Source of the DNA: UBA3210 sp002363635
Lineage (GTDB): Bacteria > Bacillota_I > Bacilli_A > RFN20 > CAG-449
Length of the DNA: 14,789 nt
Assembly (NCBI GenBank): GCA_946641515.1
Contig: CAMPBT010000017.1
Location: forward strand, 1 to 14,789
Direction: 5' to 3'
Both the position numbers and the translations under genes were made by a program. This document shows, piece after piece, positions 1-6,578 of the stretch (the stretch's first letter is position 1; the number at the start of each line of letters is the position of its first letter). The notes under the pieces are model-generated. The model saw only the letters and a program-made list of their open reading frames with translations, searched no databases and was not told the DNA's origin.

Positions 1-53
1 TATTTATTATATAAATAACATTTCAAAACTAAATACAAGAGGGGGAGAATTAT

Positions 54-977
54 ATGGAATTTAAAAAGGCTGTCCGAGAAAAGGTTTGGCTTAAGATTTC
101 CATAACAGGAACATCTGGAAGCGGAAAGACTGTTAGTGCTTTACGGCTTGCGACGGGGCTGGCGAAAAAGTGTAACAGTAGAATTGCTTTTATATCTTCA
201 GAAGGGAGCAGAACGCTATATAATGCTGATAGGTTCGATTATGACATACTTGAACTAGATGGCTATACGCCCGAGCATTATATAAATGCAATTAAGTTGG
301 CAATATCAAGTGATTATAAAGTAATAATCATTGATTCTACAAGTCATGAATGGACATATCTAAATGACATTCATTCTAAAATGCCTGGTAATAGCTTTAC
401 AAATTGGTCTGGATTAAAGGCACGTCACAAATCATTTATGAATGAAATTCTTAGATCACCAGCACACATTATTTGTTGCTCACGTGGTAAGACAGAATGG
501 ACATTAGAAGAGAAAGACGGTAAAAAAGTTCCTAAGAAATTAGGATTAGGTTCAGAAGGAGATAAACAGGCTGATTTTGAATTTACAATCGCATTCAGCC
601 TTGAACAAGGTAATCACATTGCTTCTGTAGGTAATAACGGTAAGGATAATACCGGACTATGGGAAGACCGATATGAAATTATTACTGAAGCACATGGTGA
701 AGAGCTTTTTGATTGGGCAAATTCAGGTAAATTACCTGCCAAAGCTAAAGTTTCAGGTAGCGTTGCTATATCTGAAGAAGAAACAAAGGAAGATGATTTA
801 AAAGAAATAAAGAAACAAATTATTACTTTGTGTACTGAAAAGGGAGGTACAAAAAATGCAGAATTAATGGAGACACTAAAGCAGTTTGTTGCTAATGGAA
901 ATCCTAACAGTATTAAAGATATTAATAAAGCAAAAGATTGTTTAAAAGCAGTTATGGGGGTAAATAAAGGTGAATAA
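54..977 (+). CDS. Sak4-like RecA-fold ATPase, phage single-strand annealing/recombination protein
   Basis: This 307-residue protein is a P-loop ATPase of the phage RecA-like (Sak4) type, which promotes annealing or strand exchange in phage recombination. Walker A is GTSGSGKT at residues 19-26 and Walker B is VIIID at 90-94, followed by a polar STSHEW segment. CCSRGKTEW at 141-149 looks like the third core strand and sensor. Residues about 245-305 form a separate Lys/Glu-rich helical tail after a linker. The ATG follows a strong AGAGGGGGAG ribosome binding site with about 6 bases between. The gene overlaps ssb by 8 bases, and Sak4 next to SSB is a known pairing. Fold assignment is firm; the Sak4 subfamily call rests on motif pattern, length and neighbour. 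A generic phage AAA/RecA NTPase is the alternative. Confidence 0.85.
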   Translation: MEFKKAVREKVWLKISITGTSGSGKTVSALRLATGLAKKCNSRIAFISSEGSRTLYNADRFDYDILELDGYTPEHYINAIKLAISSDYKVIIIDSTSHEWTYLNDIHSKMPGNSFTNWSGLKARHKSFMNEILRSPAHIICCSRGKTEWTLEEKDGKKVPKKLGLGSEGDKQADFEFTIAFSLEQGNHIASVGNNGKDNTGLWEDRYEIITEAHGEELFDWANSGKLPAKAKVSGSVAISEEETKEDDLKEIKKQIITLCTEKGGTKNAELMETLKQFVANGNPNSIKDINKAKDCLKAVMGVNKGE

Positions 978-1371
978 AGTTGAATTAATTGGAAGATTAA
1001 CAAGAGATAGTGAATTAAGATATTCAACTGGTTCCAACGCAACAGCAGTATTAAGAAACACTGTTGCGGTAGAACGAAGATACAAAAAAGAAAATGATGC
1101 AACAGCAGATTTTATTAATGTTATTGCTTTCGGTAAAACGGCGGAAAACATTGATAAATACTTACATAAAGGTAATAAAATTGCATTAGTAGGCCATATT
1201 CAGACAGGCAGCTATACTAACAAGGATGGCGTTAAAATATATACAACAGATGTTATTATTGATGAGTTCGATTTTGTTGAATCAAGGGCTAAGTCACAAC
1301 CAACTGAAACACCAGATGGTTTTATGAATATTCCAGACGGAGTTGAAGAAGAAGGCTTGCCATTCAATTAA
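970..1371 (+). CDS. ssb: Single-stranded DNA-binding protein (SSB)
   Basis: This 133-residue OB-fold protein coats single-stranded DNA during phage replication and recombination. The N-terminus MNKVELIGRLTRDSELRYS is the classic SSB beginning. DFINVIAFGKTAENIDKYLHKG and LVGHIQTGSYTNKDG match the later OB strands; the usual Trp before GK (VVWGK) is Phe here. The tail at 118-133 is acidic and ends EEEGLPFN, keeping the LPF tip that in bacterial SSBs binds partner proteins, with one extra Asn. Translation starts at GTG, inside the end of the ATPase gene, with GGGGG at 956-960 as ribosome binding site, so the two genes are probably translationally coupled. Confidence is high. Confidence 0.95.
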   Translation: MNKVELIGRLTRDSELRYSTGSNATAVLRNTVAVERRYKKENDATADFINVIAFGKTAENIDKYLHKGNKIALVGHIQTGSYTNKDGVKIYTTDVIIDEFDFVESRAKSQPTETPDGFMNIPDGVEEEGLPFN

Positions 1372-1394
1372 AAAGTTGTCTCCTAAATATACAT

Positions 1395-1427
1395 TGCCAA
1401 CCATCTTGTTACTTAAGGTGGTTGGCA
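1395..1427 (+). terminator. Hairpin after ssb, possible weak terminator
   Basis: TGCCAACCATCTT (1395-1407) pairs with AAGGTGGTTGGCA (1415-1427), giving a 13-bp stem with one G:T pair around a 7-base loop. It lies 24 bases after the ssb stop. The bases that follow (TAATTGTTG) are only partly T-rich, so termination may be incomplete; the hairpin could instead tune expression or mRNA stability between ssb and the next gene. The inverted repeat is certain, the role is inferred. Confidence 0.45.
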
Positions 1428-1448
1428 TAATTGTTGAGGTAAAAAATT

Positions 1449-1898
1449 ATGGTATGTAATTACACGCATTGTGTTCACGATAATAAGACAATTGATTCAA
1501 ACGAGCAGTATGTTGAAATAAACAAAAAATACTATCATTGCGATTGTCGCAAAATAATGGATAATATAAAACTTATTAAAGCTAAGTATTCAGACTATGT
1601 TGGTGCTGATAAAACTAACTTTGCTGTTTTAAGCAAAACAATAAATAACTTAATATTTGATAAAAAATATGATAGCGAATATATTCTATTTGCTTTGGGA
1701 AGATACATTGAAGAAAGAAAGTTTCTAAGGTATCCAGCCGGCTTATACCACATTGTTGATAACCCATTATATTTAACCGCCTGGAATGAAAGGAAAAGTA
1801 AAAACCTTAGAAACCTCAACATTGTTGATTCACCTAAACAATGCTTTAGAATAAATAAAAACTATGATTCATTTGATGAGGATAGTTTTTTTGAATAA
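1449..1898 (+). CDS. Hypothetical Cys/His-rich phage protein
   Basis: This 149-residue protein of unknown function starts at ATG with GAGG (1436-1439) 9 bases upstream. The N-terminal 33 residues hold C3, C8, H10, H30, C31 and C33 in the order CNYTHCVH ... YYHCDC, a likely small zinc-binding knuckle. The rest has no recognised domain and seems helical and basic, ending in an acidic, Phe-rich tail (SFDEDSFFE). It sits between ssb and the replication initiator and is preceded by a hairpin, so it may be a replication-module accessory protein or small regulator; that is inference from position. Its stop codon lies inside the inverted repeat that begins at 1895. Confidence 0.7.
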   Translation: MVCNYTHCVHDNKTIDSNEQYVEINKKYYHCDCRKIMDNIKLIKAKYSDYVGADKTNFAVLSKTINNLIFDKKYDSEYILFALGRYIEERKFLRYPAGLYHIVDNPLYLTAWNERKSKNLRNLNIVDSPKQCFRINKNYDSFDEDSFFE

Positions 1899-1948
1899 TA
1901 CGTAATGGTTAAGCGTTATTATATTACGTATTATATGCGTTATTATAC
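1895..1948. repeat. Inverted repeat and iteron-like CGT(T)ATTATA copies
   Basis: ATAATACGTAAT (1895-1906) and ATTACGTATTAT (1923-1934) are perfect 12-bp inverted repeats separated by 16 bases. GCGTTATTATA occurs at 1913-1923 and again at 1937-1947, a direct repeat with 24-base period, with a shorter relative (ACGTATTATA) at 1926-1935. In all there are four copies of a CGT(T)ATTAT-type element, one of them inverted. This arrangement suits a protein-binding array (initiator iterons or operator) upstream of the replication initiator. A role as AT-rich terminator for the preceding gene is possible, since the repeat begins at its stop codon. Confidence 0.6.
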
Positions 1949-2148
1949 TTAATAAATTTAAAAGCGTTAAAAGTGATTATATCTCTTTAGATATAAATGA
2001 ATTATGTACATGTTTAGATATAAAAAGAACAACAAGCTTTATTATATTTAAATTTTAAATTTATGTCAATAGCTCTTTCTATTTTAAATTAGATTTATTA
2101 AGTACTACAACGAAATAAAAATAATTTATAAATAAGGGAGAACAAAAA
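1899..2148. other. 250-base AT-rich gene-free interval before the initiator gene
   Basis: No intact gene is present. The interval contains an inverted repeat and iteron-like direct repeats (1895-1948), a broken copy of the 5' part of the following gene (1942-2087), then AT-rich sequence up to the ribosome binding site AAGGGAG at 2134-2140. It is the largest non-coding stretch in the window and a natural place for a promoter or a replication origin. No convincing -35/-10 pair could be picked by eye. Confidence 0.6.
1942..2087 (+). pseudogene. Broken duplicate of the 5' part of the replication initiator gene
   Basis: Bases 1942-2034 match 2206-2298 of the next gene with only two differences (1983 C/T and 2007 T/C), both synonymous in the shared frame. 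Then comes a 37-base extra segment, after which 2071-2087 again matches 2298-2314 (16 of 17). In frame, the copy encodes the equivalent of residues 20-50 of the initiator and stops at TAA 2056-2058; no start codon with a ribosome binding site is seen. It is a remnant of a second allele left by recombination, or a segmental duplication. It may keep a DNA role, for example as a binding site, if the origin lies within the gene itself. Confidence 0.8.
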
Positions 2149-3267
2149 ATGAAATTTTTTAGAGAATTATTTGAATTAGAATTAAAAGAGGGATTAACAT
2201 ATAGCATTATACTTAATAAATTTAAAAGCGTTAAAAGTGATTATATTTCTTTAGATATAAATGAATTATGCACATGTTTAGATATAAAAAGAACAACAGC
2301 TTTTTCTATTTTAAGAAAGCTAAAAGAAGATAATTATATTGAAAAGAAGGGTCAAAAAGTATATTTAGGATCTAGAACAATCAATAATAAAAAATCATAT
2401 ATCAATGTACCATACAAGATGCTATTAGATGAAAGTCTAACACATCTAGATGTTATGGTATATTCATTACTCAATTCTTTATTGTCATATAATAATACTG
2501 ATGAACATGGTATTTCATGCGTTTATTGTTCTTTAGACAAGATGGCATTATATTTCCATAAATGCAGAGATACTATAATTGACTCTATTAGTCGATTAAT
2601 TGAACATAATTTAATATCTAAATTTAAGGAATCTATAAAATTAAATAGATATTATGTCAAAAGTTATAAGAAAAACGAATGTCATAAATCTGAATTTGAG
2701 AACACAAAAAGTTCAGCTAAAGTTCAAAAAAACCAGGAAAAACCCCTTGAAAATGAACAAGCAATCGACACAAATACAGATTTAGTTAATACTTTATATA
2801 AAGAGAATAAAACAAGAGAAAAGAACAAGATTAGTCGTCACATCTTGAGAACATATACACCTGAGCAGTTAAAAAAATATATTGACTTTGTAGATACATT
2901 TAGAGCAAGACTTGGTGGTAAAGAAATACAAATAACCAAAAAGACAATTAGGCTTATGAATATATTCTTTGAGTTCTGTACTCTTGATGACCTTGATAAA
3001 ATAATTAATAAAATACTAACAACTGAATATTTAAATAAAGGCAATGGAAAGTGGGTTAAGAATTTTTATCACTTTTTATTAAATGACTGCTTTTTGATGA
3101 TTAAATCTGGATTTTATGATAAATTTAATAACAGCATAAAAATAAATAACAAGTTTAACAATTTCCAACAACGCACATATTCTCCTGAATTCTGTTTCTC
3201 ACTTTACGATAATTTAGACCCGAATATTTCAGATAAATCGGAGGATATAGTGCCCTGTTTAAGTTAA
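2149..3267 (+). CDS. Phage replication initiator, winged-helix (DnaD-like replisome organiser)
   Basis: This 372-residue protein probably recognises the phage origin and recruits the helicase encoded next. Residues about 33-66 (ISLDINELCTCLDIKRTTAF followed by SILRKLKEDNYIEKKG) form a clear winged helix-turn-helix. A second HTH-like region covers about 90-160 (SLLNSLLSYNNTDEHG, then LDKMALYFHKCRDTIIDSIS). A charged linker (about 175-225) leads to a helical C-terminal domain at about 235-330. Near the end, NKFNNFQQRTYS resembles the conserved FNNFxQRxY tail of DnaD-like phage replication proteins. The ATG has AAGGGAG 8 bases upstream. The gene order initiator-helicase-primase supports the role. 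The exact family (DnaD-like, or a HTH_36/RepA-type initiator) is uncertain. Confidence 0.75.
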   Translation: MKFFRELFELELKEGLTYSIILNKFKSVKSDYISLDINELCTCLDIKRTTAFSILRKLKEDNYIEKKGQKVYLGSRTINNKKSYINVPYKMLLDESLTHLDVMVYSLLNSLLSYNNTDEHGISCVYCSLDKMALYFHKCRDTIIDSISRLIEHNLISKFKESIKLNRYYVKSYKKNECHKSEFENTKSSAKVQKNQEKPLENEQAIDTNTDLVNTLYKENKTREKNKISRHILRTYTPEQLKKYIDFVDTFRARLGGKEIQITKKTIRLMNIFFEFCTLDDLDKIINKILTTEYLNKGNGKWVKNFYHFLLNDCFLMIKSGFYDKFNNSIKINNKFNNFQQRTYSPEFCFSLYDNLDPNISDKSEDIVPCLS

Positions 3268-3295
3268 CAACGCAATGTTTAGAGGGGGATAAAAC

Positions 3296-4636
3296 ATGGT
3301 GAATACATTGTATGATAACACAGCAGAAGCTACGATTATTGCGTCTTTAATAAAAAATCCTAGCTATCTTATATACGCCAAAGGTCTAAAAGAACGCAAT
3401 TTCTATAACGAAGAAAATGCAGCTATATTTTGGGCCATTAAAACACTATACGAACAAGGTGTTAGTAAGATAGATGCTTTAAATTTAAATAATATTTTTA
3501 GCACAGATTATGCCAAAAAATCCGTGCTTGAAAAATATGGTATTTTAAATTTAAGTGAATATATATTACTTTCTAGTAATTTAGCTAGAGACACATCTGA
3601 AGAATTTATGATTGCTGTTAAGACTGTTAATTCGCTATCTGCAAAAAGAGTTTTGCAGGGGAGATTAAAAGAATGGGCGTGGAAATGTGAAAGCCCTAAT
3701 ATTAACTTTGCAGAACTTAATCGTACAATTACTTCTGATTTGTCAAAAATAATAGAGTCGTATGTAATTGATGATAATGTTACAACTTTTGGCGACAATA
3801 TAAATCTTGTAACATCATACTTGCAGCGAAACAGCAATAGTGATGGAACATATGGAATTCCGACAAAGTTTAAGTCATTAAACGAAAGAGGAATTGTTCA
3901 TGATCCTGGTGAATTAATTCTTTTTTCAGCAAAGAGAAAGTCAGGAAAATCCATTATATTGCTAAATGAATTAATAGATAAAGCTAGAAATGAAGTACCT
4001 TGCATTTATTTTGATTCAGAAATGACAGACACTTTATTTTATATTCGCTTATTATCGTCAATAACAGGCATACAACAGAACAAAATTCGTAGTCAAGCGT
4101 TTACACCAGAAGAACAAAAGCTTGTTAAAGAAGCGAATGAATGGATTCAATCTGTTAAGTTTCAACACTATTTTACGCCTAGATTTGATAGAGAGGAAAT
4201 TAAATCAATTTGTGACATTTTTAAACGCAAGTATGGATTAGGTTTTGTTGTTTATGATTACCTAAAAGCTACAGGAAGTAATACATCTGAGAATTACACG
4301 CAATTAGGTAACAATTGCGACTTTCTAAAAAACGAAATAGCTGGCGAATTCGATATACCTGTTCTTGCAGCTTCACAGCTAAACAGATTTGGCGAAATTG
4401 GAGATTCTTATCAGTTAGAGCAAAGAGCCTCAACGGGTATTTCTATGAGGTTTAAGACTGAAGAAGAAATACGTCTTGATGGTGGAATTGATTATGGCAA
4501 TGCATATTTGCATATAGATTTTGCAAGAAATGCAGAACCTATGGATGATATGGAACATATAAATATTAGCATAGACGGAAGTAGATGCAGGGTTCAAGAA
4601 GCAAAACAAAAAGACGACAATCCGTTTGTTAATTAG
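3296..4636 (+). CDS. DnaB-type replicative DNA helicase
   Basis: This 446-residue hexameric helicase would unwind the phage replication fork. The N-terminal helical domain (about 1-110) resembles the DnaB N domain (AEATIIASLIKNPSYL, then FYNEENAAIFWAI). The RecA-like core starts near 185: Walker A is AKRKSGKS at 212-219, in the DnaB style where Ala replaces the first Gly; the catalytic Glu is E242 in YFDSEMTD; Walker B is FVVYD at 317-321, followed by YLKA as in DnaB DYLQL; the ASQLNR motif is at 359-364; ARN at 410-412 fits the arginine-finger region. The acidic tail ends DDNPFVN. The ATG follows AGAGGGGGA at 3281-3289. It lies 28 bases after the initiator gene and is followed by the 40-bp palindromic repeats. 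Confidence 0.92.
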   Translation: MVNTLYDNTAEATIIASLIKNPSYLIYAKGLKERNFYNEENAAIFWAIKTLYEQGVSKIDALNLNNIFSTDYAKKSVLEKYGILNLSEYILLSSNLARDTSEEFMIAVKTVNSLSAKRVLQGRLKEWAWKCESPNINFAELNRTITSDLSKIIESYVIDDNVTTFGDNINLVTSYLQRNSNSDGTYGIPTKFKSLNERGIVHDPGELILFSAKRKSGKSIILLNELIDKARNEVPCIYFDSEMTDTLFYIRLLSSITGIQQNKIRSQAFTPEEQKLVKEANEWIQSVKFQHYFTPRFDREEIKSICDIFKRKYGLGFVVYDYLKATGSNTSENYTQLGNNCDFLKNEIAGEFDIPVLAASQLNRFGEIGDSYQLEQRASTGISMRFKTEEEIRLDGGIDYGNAYLHIDFARNAEPMDDMEHINISIDGSRCRVQEAKQKDDNPFVN

Positions 4637-4640
4637 AAAA

Positions 4641-4755
4641 GCGATACACTTCTCGACATGATGTCGACAAGTTAAATATAACGACATACTTCTCGACACA
4701 ATGTCGACAAGTTAAATATGGCGACATACTTCTCGACATAATGTCGACAAGTCGC
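4641..4755. repeat. Three 40-bp tandem repeats with palindromes, origin or operator candidate
   Basis: Units begin at 4641, 4681 and 4721 with an exact 40-base period. Each contains ACTTCTCGACA, a 3-base spacer (TGA, CAA or TAA) and TGTCGACAAGT, an 11-bp imperfect palindrome with one mismatch. TGTCGACA is itself an 8-bp palindrome. The first 30 bases of units 2 and 3 agree at 28 positions; the last 10 bases of unit 3 diverge into the primase leader. Unit 3 also has outer arms GCGAC and GTCGC. The set fills the whole helicase-primase gap, so it may be iterons of a replication origin, a regulator's operator array, or hairpins in the mRNA before the primase ribosome binding site. Confidence 0.9.
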
Positions 4756-4762
4756 AATAAAA

Positions 4763-4779
4763 AGGGGGAGAGGAAATTG
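4763..4779 (+). promoter_or_regulatory. Ribosome binding site that sets a TTG start for the primase
   Basis: AGGGGGAGAGG at 4763-4773 is followed by TTG at 4777-4779, in frame with the primase. The in-frame ATG at 4741 lies inside the third palindromic repeat with no purine-rich site before it, and the extra 12 residues (MSTSRNKKGERK) merely translate the repeat and the ribosome binding site. The TTG start is therefore favoured. Confidence 0.7.
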
Positions 4780-5778
4780 CAATATGATACTAGCAGAATC
4801 AATGAGCTTGCCAAAAAAGTAGATTTAGCAACGTTTATTTCTCAGAAATATAAGTTAGCTAAAAAGAGCAATCGGAATTATTACATACATTGTCCTAAAC
4901 ATATTGATAAGACACCAAGCCTTTATATAGACACGAAGAAAAATACTTATTATTGTTTCTCGTGCCATCGCTATGGAAATATCATAACATGGCTTATGGA
5001 CTTTGAGGGTTATACATATAATCAAGCTGTTGATTATTTGCTTAAAATAACAGGCAAAGATAATGATTTATCTTTTGTAACATCAAGTTCAATGGTTGAA
5101 TTTAAAAAGTATTCAAACACAAAAGAAAAAGTTAAGCTTGAAAGACAAACACTAGATTTCAAAAAAGACTATCTAGATAAATACTGTGACGAATTGCCTA
5201 TAGAATGGGTAAAAGAGGGTATTCCTATTGATGAAATAAAAAGGTATAATATAAGAATAGACAAGCAAAATAATCGTATTGTCTATCCGGTATATGATAA
5301 CAATGATTTTATGATAGGAGTTAAAGGAAGAACTAGATATGATAATTATAAAGAGCTAGGAATTCCAAAATACATGAATTACTATCCGATAGGAACTTCC
5401 AATTTTTTTCAAGGAATGCATGAGAATAAAAAAGCAATACTTAAGGAAAAAAGAGTAATAATTGTTGAAGGACTTAAATCAGTTATGAAATTAAATGGCT
5501 ATGGTTTCGGATATGCTATTGCATCTGAAACTTGTTGTTTAAACAATGAACAGATAAAAATATTGTTATCATTACATTTAGATGAGATTATAATTGCTTA
5601 TGATAAGGGGGTAAAAATATGCGACATAATAAATAATGTAAAAAAATTAAAACCCTTTGTTAGGGTATCAATCGTAAACGATAAAAAAGACATATACCTT
5701 AAAGATAAAGATGCACCTGTTGATCGGGGCATACAAGTTTGGAAAGAATTATATGAAAAAAGAATATTTATAGGATGA
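4777..5778 (+). CDS. DnaG-like phage primase, CHC2 zinc finger plus Toprim
   Basis: This protein of about 333 residues would make RNA primers for phage replication. The zinc finger is C39-x2-H42 ... C60-x2-C63, within HCPKHIDKTPSLYI and YYCFSCHRYGNIITWL, the CHC2 pattern. An intermediate domain (about 115-215) precedes a Toprim core: VIIVEG with E231 around 227-232, then IIIAYDKGV with D276. Toprim usually shows DxD here, and the second Asp is Gly (GGG at 5608-5610), so the metal site may be altered. KDKDAPVDRGIQVWKELYEK near the end resembles the ending of related phage primases. The start is TTG at 4777; an ATG at 4741 would add 12 residues. The 3' end overlaps an ATG in the next frame (ATGA at 5775-5778). 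Confidence 0.85.
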   Translation: MQYDTSRINELAKKVDLATFISQKYKLAKKSNRNYYIHCPKHIDKTPSLYIDTKKNTYYCFSCHRYGNIITWLMDFEGYTYNQAVDYLLKITGKDNDLSFVTSSSMVEFKKYSNTKEKVKLERQTLDFKKDYLDKYCDELPIEWVKEGIPIDEIKRYNIRIDKQNNRIVYPVYDNNDFMIGVKGRTRYDNYKELGIPKYMNYYPIGTSNFFQGMHENKKAILKEKRVIIVEGLKSVMKLNGYGFGYAIASETCCLNNEQIKILLSLHLDEIIIAYDKGVKICDIINNVKKLKPFVRVSIVNDKKDIYLKDKDAPVDRGIQVWKELYEKRIFIG

Positions 5779-5783
5779 GGAAT

Positions 5784-6194
5784 ATGGCAAAGATAAACAA
5801 AGAAGCATTAGCTAGATTAGAGGGCATGAAATATGCATACAATTATGCTCGTAAATTTGGGCTTGATGAACTTGAAAAAGATATAAAGTTCAGAGGAGCA
5901 ACTAATTTACCATATAGCGTAGATAGAAAACAAGTTATTGATTTTCAAGAGGAAACAAAAGAACGAATTTTATCGACAGTAATGCTTATGTCGGTATTAA
6001 TTCTAAGAGAAGAATTTGGATATGGAAGAAAACGAATAGAAAAGTTTTCGGAAAAATTTAAAGAGAATACAGAGCAGTTACAATCAGGAGATTTAACCTG
6101 GAAAGATGCTTATGAAGCTATGGTAGAAGAAGTTGGATTTTCATTAGGTATAGATGAAGATATATTAAATGCTGAACCAAAAGACCTATCATAA
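5784..6194 (+). CDS. Conserved phage hypothetical protein (MAKINKEALARLEG family)
   Basis: This 136-residue soluble, mostly helical protein has no assigned function. Its opening, MAKINKEALARLEGMKYAY, and the phrase RGATNLPYS recur in small proteins of the replication region of Firmicutes phages, as far as I recall. A second half with EEFGYGRKRIEKFSEKF and a Trp-containing stretch (LTWKDAYEAM) looks like a compact helical domain. ATG 5784 is chosen because AGGA at 5772-5775 is 8 bases upstream and it gives the family-like N-terminus; an ATG at 5775, overlapping the primase stop, would add three residues (MRN). It directly follows the primase, so it is probably co-transcribed with the replication genes. 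Confidence 0.75.
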   Translation: MAKINKEALARLEGMKYAYNYARKFGLDELEKDIKFRGATNLPYSVDRKQVIDFQEETKERILSTVMLMSVLILREEFGYGRKRIEKFSEKFKENTEQLQSGDLTWKDAYEAMVEEVGFSLGIDEDILNAEPKDLS

Positions 6195-6213
6195 AATAAT
6201 GGAGAGAAATATT

Positions 6214-6573
6214 ATGGATGAAATGGAAAAAGTAAAGCAATGGCTTTTACAAGAAAAAATTCATTTTGAATATCACTTGGAGCCGCTATTACCTGATATT
6301 TTAGAAAAACTAGAAGAATATGATTTAATTTTAAATGAAGAAATGAAATTGAGTATGAACCAGATACTTGTAAGTATACAGTATGAAAATGGTTATGATC
6401 TTTCAATCATATGTCATTATGGAAGCTACGGGGTAAAACAAGGCTTGCTAGAGTATCGTAGATTGAAGAAAAAAGAAGACCCTGTGGGATATTGCACTGC
6501 AGAAGAAGTAATAGAAGTAATTAAGGAATTGGTAAAAGAAATTCCATGTAAGGAAGAAAAAGAAGGGAATTAA
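6214..6573 (+). CDS. Hypothetical phage protein
   Basis: This 119-residue acidic protein has no recognised domain. The N-terminal half is helical (EKVKQWLLQEKIHFEYHLEP); the centre is beta-like (QILVSIQYENGYDLSIICHY); VGYCTAEEVIEVIKELVKEI near the end is a helix after a GYxTAEEV turn, a phrase I associate with small phage hypothetical proteins. The ATG at 6214 has GGAGAG at 6201-6206, 7 bases upstream; the frame is open upstream to an ATG at 6169, but that one lacks a ribosome binding site and overlaps the previous gene. It ends in a Lys/Glu tail, 5 bases before the next gene. Confidence 0.7.
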   Translation: MDEMEKVKQWLLQEKIHFEYHLEPLLPDILEKLEEYDLILNEEMKLSMNQILVSIQYENGYDLSIICHYGSYGVKQGLLEYRRLKKKEDPVGYCTAEEVIEVIKELVKEIPCKEEKEGN

Positions 6574-6578
6574 TTATT

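Noticed and set aside
1..53. Promoter in the AT-rich leader before the first gene.
   Set aside because: TATTAT/TATAAA-like strings are present, but the window starts too close to judge a -35 element.
614..1102. Long antisense reading frame of 162 codons opposite the ATPase gene, and the other minus-strand frames.
   Set aside because: They lie entirely opposite well-supported plus-strand genes, lack convincing ribosome binding sites and give Leu/Ser/Phe-rich translations typical of the reverse complement of AT-rich coding sequence.
4641..4755. The 40-bp repeats as a CRISPR array.
   Set aside because: Units are contiguous, with repeat-like sequence throughout and only 15 bases between palindromes that are themselves similar; no unique spacers and no cas genes are present.
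4741..4776. ATG 4741 as primase start.
   Set aside because: It lies inside the third repeat, has no ribosome binding site, and the added residues only translate the repeat and the AGGGGGAGAGG site; TTG 4777 has an excellent site.
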